From NCBI GenBank assembly GCA_029226975.1, contig JAQXZB010000063.1, positions 1 to 64,000 on the forward strand: a DNA stretch of 64,000 bases, written 5' to 3'. Within the stretch, counting starts at the first letter, position 1. Each line of letters begins with the position of its first letter. Both the position numbers and the translations under genes were made by a program. The notes under the pieces were generated by a model. That model saw nothing but the letters and a program-made list of their open reading frames with translations. It was not told where the DNA came from and made no database searches. Origin of the DNA: Clostridiales bacterium. GTDB taxonomy: Bacteria; Bacillota; Clostridia; UBA1381. This document shows, in pieces, positions 8,280 to 16,409 of this stretch.

Positions 8280-9320
8280 TTATATATCCAGTCTGCGGCG
8301 TATTTCCTCGGGCTCGACCCCGTAACGCACACATTCGATTATTGTCTTTATATTAAGCACTTCAAATTCCTTTAGGTACAAAAACGCATACACCGCCGCC
8401 AAGGACTGCGAATGACTGACAAAAACTCTTTTGGCGTTTTTTCTTATCATTCTGCGGTAATTAAGCTCGGGATATGTACCCGTCTCAACTCCGCTAAAGA
8501 GCTTTGCGTACTTGGTTTCCCGCACTCTTGCAAGGAAAATTTCCGCACTCTCGCTCTTTACGAGATTTTTTATTTCCTCCTCACTTATCCTGTGCCGTAC
8601 CGGAATAAGATATGTGTAAATCAGCTCTTCGGGGAAATTAAAGAACTTTTTGCCCCTATAAATCCACATAAGATTAAGAGCGTCTATCTTGCTCCCCACA
8701 AGCAGCCGAAACAGCTCCCGCTGATCCTTGGGAACCTTTGTATTTATATCGCGCCAAAAGGCGTTGTAATAAAAGCTTTCCAAAATCATGCTTATGGAGA
8801 AAAACTCCACATCCAGGCTCTGCGCCCGCCTTAACGGCTCGTAATAGGGAGTGTTTTTGCAGGCGTTGGCACAATCGTCAAGATTTTTTGCGCTGTACAT
8901 TCCCTCCCGGTCAATCCCGGTATGGGTCTTAAAAAACCTTTCGAATATTTCATCGTTTATCTCGCCGGTATCACGTTCCTCATGGGTGTAAATATACTGA
9001 ATTTCCCTTATGAGAAATTCTATCTCATGATGCATGAACCAATATTTGAGGATGTAACGCTTGCTGCTGTCCGCAAAGCTGTAAAGGCGGGTATAATCGT
9101 TTACCACGCTGCCTTTTACCAAAATTTCCATCTGACCGCGGTGTATGTCCGCCGCGTTTATGTCGGAGAGAATGTCTCCGTAGCCCGGAGTATTTTTCAT
9201 GTATGAGCACACATCGTTTACGGTCTTTTTGCCCATAAGCTGCTCATAGTCCTCCGGGGTAAGGAATTTGGCGTGCATCGCTTTAAGCTTGGCGGAAAGT
9301 GCGCTGTAATCCACATTCAT
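8280..9320 (-). CDS. atpC: V/A-type ATPase subunit C (d-like rotor cap)
   Basis: Homologue of the C/d subunit, a funnel of helices that links the central stalk to the c ring; 346 residues, usual length. Alpha-helical throughout, with family-like stretches such as YFRGI-type repeats replaced here by KYWFMHHEIEFLIREIQ and KIDALNLMWIYRGKKFF, which is the recognisable C-subunit core. The C-terminus (EFEVLNIKTIIECVRYG) matches the conserved last helix. It overlaps nothing and has a GAGGG site before the ATG. In Enterococcus this gene lies after E; here it precedes I. Confidence 0.9.
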   Translation of the reverse strand: MNVDYSALSAKLKAMHAKFLTPEDYEQLMGKKTVNDVCSYMKNTPGYGDILSDINAADIHRGQMEILVKGSVVNDYTRLYSFADSSKRYILKYWFMHHEIEFLIREIQYIYTHEERDTGEINDEIFERFFKTHTGIDREGMYSAKNLDDCANACKNTPYYEPLRRAQSLDVEFFSISMILESFYYNAFWRDINTKVPKDQRELFRLLVGSKIDALNLMWIYRGKKFFNFPEELIYTYLIPVRHRISEEEIKNLVKSESAEIFLARVRETKYAKLFSGVETGTYPELNYRRMIRKNAKRVFVSHSQSLAAVYAFLYLKEFEVLNIKTIIECVRYGVEPEEIRRRLDI

Positions 9321-9338
9321 ATGTCATCCCTCTTCCCG

Positions 9339-9647
9339 TCAGCCGATTATATTCTTAAAAATCCGATTTACCCATTCTTCCTTGTTATGCTCGTATTTTT
9401 TTCTAAGCTCTTCGGCATGGTATTTTTCCTCGTTCTGTATCATTTCGCAGCGTTCCTTTGCCTCGCGCTCCTGTTCTATGGAAATCTCGCGGCAGCGCTG
9501 TTCCGTTTCTCTTTTTATCTTCTCGTGCAGCTTGTGGGTTTCGGCATCAAGAGAGCTTTCAAAGGCGCTGTCCGCCTGCTTGGCGTCCTTCATAAGCTCC
9601 TGCGCCTGTTCCTCAATATCGATTATTTTTAAAATTAAATCCTCCAT
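9339..9647 (-). CDS. V/A-type ATPase subunit G/H (peripheral stalk coiled coil)
   Basis: A 102-residue, almost wholly helical, charged protein with heptad-like spacing (for example HEKIKRETEQRCREISIEQE), as in the small stalk partner of subunit E (AhaH, NtpF or G-type). No membrane segment. AGGAGG lies seven bases before the ATG. It is the first gene of the ATPase cluster, 32 bp after the UPF0210 gene, with no terminator visible between, so the operon may start further upstream. The name rests mainly on position and coiled-coil character. Confidence 0.85.
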   Translation of the reverse strand: MEDLILKIIDIEEQAQELMKDAKQADSAFESSLDAETHKLHEKIKRETEQRCREISIEQEREAKERCEMIQNEEKYHAEELRKKYEHNKEEWVNRIFKNIIG

Positions 9648-9679
9648 ATTGACCCCTCCTTTTAAAAAAGTATAGGAAT

Positions 9680-11047
9680 TTAATTTTTTAAGGATTGCAG
9701 CGGAGCCGGTATTCTTCCGCCCCTGCTTACAAATTCTTCGCTTGAATATCCGCTGACCGGCATAACCGGTCCCGTTCCCAAAAGTCCGCCGAATTCAACA
9801 ATATCGCCGACCTTTGCGCCCGGCGCGGGAATTACTCTTACGGCGGTGGTCTTGCTGTTTACCATTCCTATTGCCGCCTCGTCGGCAATAATTGCCGATA
9901 CGGTTGCGGCTGAGGTATCACCGGGGAGAACTATCATATCCAGTCCCACCGAGCAAACGCAGGTCATTGCCTCAAGCTTTTCAAGCTTTAGTGCGCCGCA
10001 TTTTGCCGCTTCAATCATTCCGGCATCCTCGCTTACCGGGATAAACGCGCCGCTTAGACCCCCTACATAGCCCGAAGCCATAACTCCGCCTTTTTTAACC
10101 GCGTCATTTAACAGTGCCAAAGCCGCAGTCGTGCCGTGAGTACCGCATTTTTCAAGACCCATTTCCTCTAATATATACGCCACACTGTCGCCCACCGCCG
10201 GAGTAGGTGCCAGGGACAAATCCACAATTCCGAAGGGAACGTTAAGCCGCCTTGAAGCTTCCTGTGCCACAAGCTGACCCATTCTCGTTATCTTAAATGC
10301 CGTTTTCTTTATGGTTTCGGCAACCGTTCCGAAGTCCGCACCCTTAACCTTTTCAAGAGCGCATTTTACAACTCCGGGTCCCGAAACGCCCACGTTTATG
10401 ACACATTCGCCCTCGCCCTCGCCGAGAAATGCGCCTGCCATAAAGGGATTATCCTCAACAGCGTTGCAAAATACCACAAGCTTGGCGCAGGCAAAGCCCT
10501 GTGTATCCTTTGTAAGCTCCGCAGCCTCTTTTACCACCTCGCCCATTCTCTTTACCGCGTCCATGTTTATTCCGGCTCTTGTTGAGCCGATATTTACGCT
10601 GGAGCAGACAATGTCTGTTTCTGCAAGGGCGCGGGGTATGGAATCTATAAGAATTTTTTCACCCTTTGTCATGCCCTTATGTACAAGAGCGCTGTATCCC
10701 CCTAAGAAATTCACGCCGGTTTTCTTTGCCGCCCGATCTAATGCCTTTGCGATTTTAACCGCATCGTCCACTGTGGGATTTTCCAAAGCGTCCACAAGGG
10801 TTGCCGCCGGTGTGACCGAAATTCTTTTATTTACGATGGGGATACCGAACTGCTGCTCTATATCCTCGCCGGTTTTCACCAAATCGCGGGCATACTCGGT
10901 AATTTTATTATAAACCTTTTCGCACACCTCATCCACATCCGGTCCGGCGCAGCTTTTTAAGGAAATACCCATTGTTATCGTTCTGATGTCAAGGTTTTCC
11001 TTGTCTATCATATTTATTGTTTCGATTATTTCAAACGGATTTATCAT
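9680..11047 (-). CDS. UPF0210 (DUF711, PFL) family protein
   Basis: 455 residues, full length for the UPF0210 family. The start [14 protein letters not shown] and the PFL-type core with Gly-rich, Ala-rich turns ([20 protein letters not shown]) are characteristic. The biochemical role is not established; structural relatives recall glycyl-radical enzyme folds, but the Gly-radical loop is not evident here. It lies 15 bp downstream of a small ACT-domain gene, an arrangement found widely in Firmicutes, which suggests that the ACT protein senses a small ligand for it. No membrane or signal segment. Confidence 0.9.
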   Translation of the reverse strand: MINPFEIIETINMIDKENLDIRTITMGISLKSCAGPDVDEVCEKVYNKITEYARDLVKTGEDIEQQFGIPIVNKRISVTPAATLVDALENPTVDDAVKIAKALDRAAKKTGVNFLGGYSALVHKGMTKGEKILIDSIPRALAETDIVCSSVNIGSTRAGINMDAVKRMGEVVKEAAELTKDTQGFACAKLVVFCNAVEDNPFMAGAFLGEGEGECVINVGVSGPGVVKCALEKVKGADFGTVAETIKKTAFKITRMGQLVAQEASRRLNVPFGIVDLSLAPTPAVGDSVAYILEEMGLEKCGTHGTTAALALLNDAVKKGGVMASGYVGGLSGAFIPVSEDAGMIEAAKCGALKLEKLEAMTCVCSVGLDMIVLPGDTSAATVSAIIADEAAIGMVNSKTTAVRVIPAPGAKVGDIVEFGGLLGTGPVMPVSGYSSEEFVSRGGRIPAPLQSLKN

Positions 11048-11062
11048 ATGCTCCTCCCAAAA

Positions 11063-11332
11063 TTACAGCTTGTGCATTGACGAGAAAATCTCCTCGCGCT
11101 GAACGTGAATTGAAAGTCCCATTTCACCCGCAGCCTCGTCAAGCTTCTTTGTTATGGACTGTACGGACTCCTTTGAGTCCTCAAAGTCAACAAGCATAAT
11201 CATTGTAAACATAGTCTGCATAATTGTCTGAGAAATATCCAGAATGTTTATATTATTTTCAAAAAGCACCCCGCTCACCTTGGCGATTATGCCCTTTTTA
11301 TCGTTTCCTACCACTGTTACAACAGCCTTCAT
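11063..11332 (-). CDS. UPF0237 ACT-domain protein
   Basis: A stand-alone ACT domain of 89 residues: beta strand MKAVVTVVGNDKKGIIAKVSG, then ENNINILDISQTIMQ, the normal ligand-binding turn and helix of ACT folds. Such proteins bind amino acids or other small effectors as dimers. The ATG overlaps the rlmB stop by four bases (ATGA) and the gene is followed 15 bp later by its usual partner UPF0210. The effector is unknown; nearby aspartate-family genes make an amino acid plausible, but that is inference. Confidence 0.9.
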   Translation of the reverse strand: MKAVVTVVGNDKKGIIAKVSGVLFENNINILDISQTIMQTMFTMIMLVDFEDSKESVQSITKKLDEAAGEMGLSIHVQREEIFSSMHKL

Positions 11333-12078
11333 TTATTTGCTCCTTCCGCATTTTCTCTTTGCCTTAAGGCTTCATACATCAGTACCGATGCCGCCACAGA
11401 GGCGTTTAGGGAATTTATGTTTCCCCGCATCGGAATACTTACCGTAAAATCACATTTTTCCTTTACCAGACGGCTTATTCCGTCACCCTCCGAGCCTATC
11501 ACCAGTGCAAGCGCGCCGGTCAGGTCGGCTTTTTTCATGTCCTCGCCGTCCATGTCCGCAGCCGCAACCCAAAGCCCCTGTTTTTTCAAATCCTCTATTG
11601 CCGCGCTTATATTGGTTACCTTGGCAACGGGAACATATTCCGCAGCGCCTGCCGAGGTCTTTGCCGCCGTACTGTTTATGCCTACGCCGCCGCGCTTGGG
11701 GATTATTACCCCATGAGCGCCCACGCAGTCCGCCGTTCTTAAAATTGCGCCTAAATTATGAGGGTCGGTTATCTTGTCACAGATTATGACAAAGGGCGGC
11801 TCGTTTTTCTTCTTTGCCGCGTCAAGAATGTCATCTATTGAAGCATATTCATACGCGCTTACATAGGCGACAATTCCCTGATGGTTTGCGCCCTCGCTTA
11901 TGGCGTCAAGCTTTTGCTTTTCGACCTCCTGGATGATTATCCCGGCAGCCTTTGCTCTTTTTATTATGGGGACGATAGAGCCTTCGTATTTCCCCTTTTT
12001 AATTAAAATCTTGTCTATGGAGCGGCCGCTTTTTATTGCCTCCTCCACCGGCTTCCTGCCGATTATTTTATCTTCCAT
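11329..12078 (-). CDS. rlmB: 23S rRNA 2'-O-methyltransferase (RlmB/TrmH family)
   Basis: SpoU-class, AdoMet-dependent RNA ribose methyltransferase, 249 residues. An N-terminal substrate-binding domain (about 1-75: IIGRKPVEEAIKSG) precedes a knotted catalytic domain with the three family motifs: NLGAILRTADCVGAHGVI, LVIGSEGDGISRLV and IPMRGNINSLNASVAASVLMYE. The ORF track start is 12 codons too early; the ATG at 12078 gives the usual N-terminus MEDKIIGRKPVEE. The target G2251 of 23S rRNA is the family assignment and is not proven. It ends in a four-base overlap with the ACT gene. Confidence 0.9.
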   Translation of the reverse strand: MEDKIIGRKPVEEAIKSGRSIDKILIKKGKYEGSIVPIIKRAKAAGIIIQEVEKQKLDAISEGANHQGIVAYVSAYEYASIDDILDAAKKKNEPPFVIICDKITDPHNLGAILRTADCVGAHGVIIPKRGGVGINSTAAKTSAGAAEYVPVAKVTNISAAIEDLKKQGLWVAAADMDGEDMKKADLTGALALVIGSEGDGISRLVKEKCDFTVSIPMRGNINSLNASVAASVLMYEALRQRENAEGANK

Positions 12079-12108
12079 ATAATTACCCTTATCCTGTAAA
12101 TGCACAAA

Positions 12109-12136
12109 GACCACAAGAAAGTTACTCCCCGTGGTC
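12109..12136 (-). terminator. Possible weak terminator between lysC and rlmB
   Basis: Minus-strand RNA GACCACGGGGAG-UAA-CUUUCUUGUGGUC can fold into a long stem that relies on several G-U pairs. Such wobbles favour function as RNA on this strand only. The U run that follows is short (UUUGUG), so termination may be partial. Confidence 0.4.
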
Positions 12137-12147
12137 AGATAGCTGGC

Positions 12148-13356
12148 TTAGTTCAAAAGGAACTTATCGTGAATTGCGACAACCGCTCTTTCGGCATCCT
12201 TCTGGTCAACGAGGACTGAAATCTTAATCTCGGATGTAGCAATCATTTTTATATTGATGTGAGCGTCCGAAAGCGCCTCAAACATGGTTGCTGCAACGCC
12301 GGAGTTATTTACCATCCCTGCGCCTACTATCGAAACCTTTGAAACGTCCTTGCTCCATTTAATTTCGTTTGCTTTTATTACCGGCTGATTTTCCTCAAGA
12401 AGCTTCAGGCTTGCTTCAAGATCACCCTCCGCCACCGTAAAGCTTATATCCTTCTGTACTCCGTTTCCGATTGACTGAATGATCAAATCAACGCTTATTC
12501 CGCTTTTTGCAAGCATTTGGAATACCTGGAATGCCTTGCCCGGAGTATCCTCCACCCCGCACAGCGCAATCCGCGCGCAATCATTATCTCTCGTAACGCC
12601 TCTGACAAGCATCTTTTCCACTTGTTCTACCTCCTTAACATATGTTCCCTCATTATTATTCAAGCTGGATCTTACCGACAGCTTTACATTGTATTTCTTT
12701 GCCATTTCAACGCTTCTGTTATGAAGCACATTAGCTCCCAGTGACGCAAGCTCAAGCATCTCATCATATGAAATATCGTCAAGCTTATATGCGTTTTTGC
12801 AAAATCTCGGGTCTGCTGTGTAAACGCCGTCAACGTCTGTGTAAATCTCGCACACATCCGCATGGAGCGCCGCCGCTAAGGCAACCGCCGAGGTGTCCGA
12901 GCCGCCGCGGCCGAGAGTTGTTATATCGTCATACTTGTTTATTCCCTGGAAGCCTGCAACGATTACTATTCTCTTTTTGTCAAGCTCCGAGCGAATTCTT
13001 TCGGTATCTATTCTCTTAATTCTCGCCGCGCTGTAGCGTGTGTCCGTTACAACTCCCGCCTGCCAGCCGGTAAGTGAAATTACCGGGAAGCCCAGCTTTT
13101 CTATTGCCATTGCCAAAAGTGATATGGAAATCTGCTCACCCGTTGCAAGAAGCATATCCATTTCACGCTTTGAAGCGTTTTCGTTAATTTCCTTTGCCTT
13201 TTCGATTAAATCGTCAGTGGTATCGCCCTGCGCCGAAACCGCAACCACCACATTGTTACCCTGCTTATAGGTGTCGGTTATACGTCTTGCAACGTTCATA
13301 ACCCTTTCGGCGTCCCTAACCGACGTACCGCCGTACTTCTGAACTACAAGTCCCAT
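12148..13356 (-). CDS. lysC: Aspartate kinase, monofunctional
   Basis: Phosphorylates aspartate, the first step to lysine, threonine and methionine. 402 residues: kinase domain with the KYGGTSV signature at 8-14 and GRGGSDTSAVALA near 150, then two ACT domains (from about residue 265: LCGVEDTPGKAFQVFQMLA and KVSIVGAGMVNNSGVAATMF) that allow feedback inhibition by end-product amino acids. It follows hom and thrB in the same direction with a 15-bp gap, so it is probably part of one operon for the threonine branch. Which amino acid inhibits it cannot be told from sequence. Confidence 0.95.
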   Translation of the reverse strand: MGLVVQKYGGTSVRDAERVMNVARRITDTYKQGNNVVVAVSAQGDTTDDLIEKAKEINENASKREMDMLLATGEQISISLLAMAIEKLGFPVISLTGWQAGVVTDTRYSAARIKRIDTERIRSELDKKRIVIVAGFQGINKYDDITTLGRGGSDTSAVALAAALHADVCEIYTDVDGVYTADPRFCKNAYKLDDISYDEMLELASLGANVLHNRSVEMAKKYNVKLSVRSSLNNNEGTYVKEVEQVEKMLVRGVTRDNDCARIALCGVEDTPGKAFQVFQMLAKSGISVDLIIQSIGNGVQKDISFTVAEGDLEASLKLLEENQPVIKANEIKWSKDVSKVSIVGAGMVNNSGVAATMFEALSDAHINIKMIATSEIKISVLVDQKDAERAVVAIHDKFLLN

Positions 13357-13371
13357 CTTTTTCTTCCTTTC

Positions 13372-14289
13372 TCAATTTATACGGGCTGCGGAGCGTTCCT
13401 CGCACACGACCGCGCCTACATTGTCCGCTTCAAGAATACGGCAGGTCCATTGATGCTCGTTTTCGGCAAAGAACCGCTTCATTCCCTCGTCAAACTGTTT
13501 AAAATTATTATCGAGTACGGATAATATCGTAGGACCGGAGCCGCTTAAATATGTTGCGTTTGAGCCTAACTCATAGGTCCGTTTAAATATTTCCTCCATA
13601 CCGTCAATATATGCTTTTCTGTATTCCTGGTGCAGCCTGTCATTCACTCCGCACCGAAGTGCCTCCATATCCCCGCTTACCATCGCGCTTTGAAAGAGTG
13701 CGGCATGGGAAACATTGTACACCGCGTCCGAAAAGCTTACCGTTTCCGGCAAAACCTCTCTTGATTTGCGGGTGACAACGAAGTAATCCGGAATCATTAC
13801 CGCAAATTTTATGCCGGAGGTGATTTTTGTACTCTTAACAATAGTGTTCCCGTTTTCCGTCACAGATACGCAAAAACCTCCGTAAAGTGCGGGTCCCACA
13901 TTGTCGGGGTGTCCCTCAAGCTGTGCGGCAAGATGGATTATCTCTTTATATGACAGCTTTCTTCCCGAAATTATATTAGCCGCAAGCATTCCGCCGACAA
14001 TGCAGGCACTTGAGCTGCCCAAACCTCTTGTCATTGGAATTTCGCTGTTTTGGATAATTCTTATTCCCTTTTTCTCGTAGCCCGCCGCGTCAAAAACCTT
14101 AAGTATTGCTCTGTAAATAAGATTTTTTTCATCGGTGGGTATATACGAGGTTTCATTTTTGTTTTCAATAATAAGCCCCTCGGGAATTTCCTCAATCCTT
14201 ATCCTGTTGTAGAGGTTGAGCGCAACTCCGAGCGTATCGAAGCCCGCGCCCATATTTGCGCTTGTTGCGGGTACTCTTACGCTGATCAT
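13372..14289 (-). CDS. thrB: Homoserine kinase
   Basis: GHMP-family kinase making O-phosphohomoserine for threonine synthesis, 305 residues. The ATP loop PMTRGLGSSSACIVGG is at about 85-100, with the N-terminal VRVPATSANMGAGFDTLG signature and LSGSGPTILSV near the C-terminus. The start ATG overlaps the hom stop (TGATG), so the two genes are translationally coupled. Threonine synthase is not in the window. Cytosolic. Confidence 0.95.
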   Translation of the reverse strand: MISVRVPATSANMGAGFDTLGVALNLYNRIRIEEIPEGLIIENKNETSYIPTDEKNLIYRAILKVFDAAGYEKKGIRIIQNSEIPMTRGLGSSSACIVGGMLAANIISGRKLSYKEIIHLAAQLEGHPDNVGPALYGGFCVSVTENGNTIVKSTKITSGIKFAVMIPDYFVVTRKSREVLPETVSFSDAVYNVSHAALFQSAMVSGDMEALRCGVNDRLHQEYRKAYIDGMEEIFKRTYELGSNATYLSGSGPTILSVLDNNFKQFDEGMKRFFAENEHQWTCRILEADNVGAVVCEERSAARIN

Positions 14290-15500
14290 CAGCCCAAAAC
14301 CTTTATTGCCGTAACGGTTTTTTGAAGCTCATTAAGCTTTCTTGATATTTCTTCCGCCATCATAGGCTTTGTTATGAACATCATTTCCCCGTCTGCCGCG
14401 CCGGGCTTGATTTTTGCGTCCGCAAATATCTTCTTTATATTTTCCTCGCTGTCGCAGGCTCTTACGAAGTAAGCAAACTGCTTATCGTTCTCATCAGCCA
14501 TAAGCTCCTTTTGGGGCTTAACCCATAAAATTTTCTTGGGGCTTTTTTCATGCTTTACGCAGTCAACCACGTCCGCAACCACCGCCGAAGCTGTGGGCAG
14601 CTTTCCGGCACCCGCGCCGTAGAACATCAAATCTCCCACGCAGTCGCCCGTTACCATTATGGCGTTAAACACATCGTTTACACCCGCAAGAGGACATTCG
14701 TCCGGGATAAACATGGGCGATACCAAAGAGTAAATCCTGCCGTTTTCCAAAAATTCCGCATAGCCTATAAGCTTTATTCTTCCGCCGAATTTATCCGCGC
14801 ATTTAACATCGTCAAGGGTTATATTGACTATTCCCTCGGTTTCTATGCCGCTGTAGTCAACCTCATACCCGGAAGCCAATGAAGCGAGAATTGCAATCTT
14901 TCTGCAGGCGTCATGCCCCTCTATATCCGCTGCCGGATTTCTCTCGGCATAGCCCTTTTCCTGAGCGTCCTTTAAGGCGTCCTCAAAGGTACTGCCGTTG
15001 TTTATCATTTCGTTTAAGATATAATTTGTAGTACCGTTTAATATGCCGGCTATTTTCGTTATATGATTTGCAGTCAAATCCTGATGAAGAGGTCTTATTA
15101 CCGGTATTCCGCCGCCTACGCTTGCTTCAAACATATAATTGACATGGTTTTTAACCGCCGTATCCAAAAGCTCCGTACCGTAAGTCGCCACAAGCTCCTT
15201 ATTCGAGGTTACAACGCTTTTCCCTGCCTCCAAAAGGCTTTTTGTAAACTCATATGCCGGGTGAAGTCCGCCCATTACCTCCGCTACCACCGATACTTGA
15301 GGGTCGTTTAAAATATCGTTAAAGTCCTTTGTGAAAAGTTCTTTGTGAGGATGGTCGTCAAAGTCGCGAATGTCAAGAATGTACTTGACCTCAACCGCTG
15401 TTCCGTTGGTATTTTTGCAGAGCTTTTCGCTGTTTTGGGCGATAATTTCATAAACGCCGCTGCCTACAGTTCCGTAGCCCATTATTGCAACCTTTGCCAT
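14289..15500 (-). CDS. hom: Homoserine dehydrogenase
   Basis: Reduces aspartate semialdehyde to homoserine with NAD(P)H. 403 residues: Rossmann motif GYGTVGSGV at about 7-15, catalytic core with ILNGTTNYILNEM and AERNPAADIEGHDACRK, and a C-terminal ACT-like domain (from about 335, FAYFVRACDSEENIKKIF) suggesting threonine inhibition. The ORF track start is 15 codons early; the ATG at 15500 has AGGAGG eight bases upstream and gives MAKVAIMGYGTVGSG, the usual start. It is the first gene after a sigma-A promoter. Confidence 0.95.
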   Translation of the reverse strand: MAKVAIMGYGTVGSGVYEIIAQNSEKLCKNTNGTAVEVKYILDIRDFDDHPHKELFTKDFNDILNDPQVSVVAEVMGGLHPAYEFTKSLLEAGKSVVTSNKELVATYGTELLDTAVKNHVNYMFEASVGGGIPVIRPLHQDLTANHITKIAGILNGTTNYILNEMINNGSTFEDALKDAQEKGYAERNPAADIEGHDACRKIAILASLASGYEVDYSGIETEGIVNITLDDVKCADKFGGRIKLIGYAEFLENGRIYSLVSPMFIPDECPLAGVNDVFNAIMVTGDCVGDLMFYGAGAGKLPTASAVVADVVDCVKHEKSPKKILWVKPQKELMADENDKQFAYFVRACDSEENIKKIFADAKIKPGAADGEMMFITKPMMAEEISRKLNELQKTVTAIKVLG

Positions 15501-15551
15501 TCCTTTTGCCTCCTGACTGTGTTTAAATCTGTTAATACATTTCAATCATGT

Positions 15552-15580
15552 ATATTATCATATTATAGAAGCAAAGTCAA
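15552..15580 (-). promoter_or_regulatory. Sigma-A promoter of hom-thrB-lysC
   Basis: TTGACT (15575-15580), 17-bp spacer, TAATAT (15552-15557), reading leftward, about 50 bp before the hom ATG. No T-box or riboswitch is visible in the short leader. Confidence 0.7.
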
Positions 15581-15649
15581 GGTTACTTTCCTCAAAACTG
15601 TGATTTTGACTAAAAAACCACTATAATATTCCATGATATTTAGATATAC

Positions 15650-15679
15650 AAAAATACGCGCACCGCCGCGCGTATTTTT
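15650..15679 (-). terminator. Bidirectional terminator after radC
   Basis: A perfect 12-bp inverted repeat, AAAAATACGCGC/GCGCGTATTTTT, with a 6-nt loop and T runs on both strands. It lies 5 bp past the radC stop and isolates radC from the hom promoter. The same core CGCGTATTTT occurs a third time within the last radC codons. Confidence 0.88.
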
Positions 15680-15684
15680 GCGCC

Positions 15685-16398
15685 CTACTGCGCGTATTTT
15701 ACATTATCTGTGCTCTTATGGGCATTGAGATGTTCAAATATTCCCACACAGCTGTCTCCCGCCACTATTATATGCTCCTCCATATTTACGTTCATCATTT
15801 TAAGCGCACCGTACACAAGATGATTTGTGCGTATATCCGAGTCTGAAGGCAGCGGCACGCCGCTGGGATGATTATGCACCAAAACAACGCTTGCCGCGTT
15901 TAATTCCCATGCCTTTTTTGTTATCATTCCTATATTTGCTTCCACTGTGGAAAAGTCGCCGTCACATAGCTTTGTGTTGCCTATAATCCGCTTTTTCGCG
16001 TCAAGGGCAATCATATAAAGCTGTTCTGTCCCCTTTTCCCAGAATAAATCCGTTACATAACGGCGGCATTCCTCATTATTCATATTAAATATGACAATTG
16101 TGTTCATTCGCTGTCTGAACTCGCGCATAAACTCGCCGAGCATTTCAACATACGCCGCCATCTGCGGTCCCACTCCGTCAATGCTTTCAAGATTGGCTCT
16201 TTTTGCGGAAAATACGCCCGCAAATGAGCCGCAGCGGTTTATCATATCATGGGCAATTCGGTTTGTATCGCCCTGTCTTATAACATAATAGAGCAGATAC
16301 TCAAGAATTTCATGGTCGGCGAAATCTCTGAAGCCGGACTTGGCAAATCTTGTGCGCATCCGCTCCCTGTGTCCCTTATGGGGATTATCCTTTGCCAT
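15685..16398 (-). CDS. radC: RadC family JAMM/MPN protein
   Basis: 237 residues. N-terminal helix-hairpin-helix part (about 1-100, LESIDGVGPQMAAYVEML) and C-terminal JAMM metalloprotease-like domain with the metal motif VLVHNHPSGVPLPSDSDI (His-x-His plus Asp). The role is unsettled: the old DNA repair assignment is doubted and a nucleic-acid or peptide hydrolase activity has been proposed. The motif residues are intact. It is the last gene of the tagO-wecB-mgtE run, 11 bp after mgtE, and ends at a strong terminator. Confidence 0.92.
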   Translation of the reverse strand: MAKDNPHKGHRERMRTRFAKSGFRDFADHEILEYLLYYVIRQGDTNRIAHDMINRCGSFAGVFSAKRANLESIDGVGPQMAAYVEMLGEFMREFRQRMNTIVIFNMNNEECRRYVTDLFWEKGTEQLYMIALDAKKRIIGNTKLCDGDFSTVEANIGMITKKAWELNAASVVLVHNHPSGVPLPSDSDIRTNHLVYGALKMMNVNMEEHIIVAGDSCVGIFEHLNAHKSTDNVKYAQ

Positions 16399-16409
16399 GC
16401 TTTACCTCC

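Noticed and set aside
15650-15700. Triple CGCGTATTTT as a short direct repeat array
   Set aside because: Two copies are the arms of the radC terminator, the third falls in radC codons; no further units.
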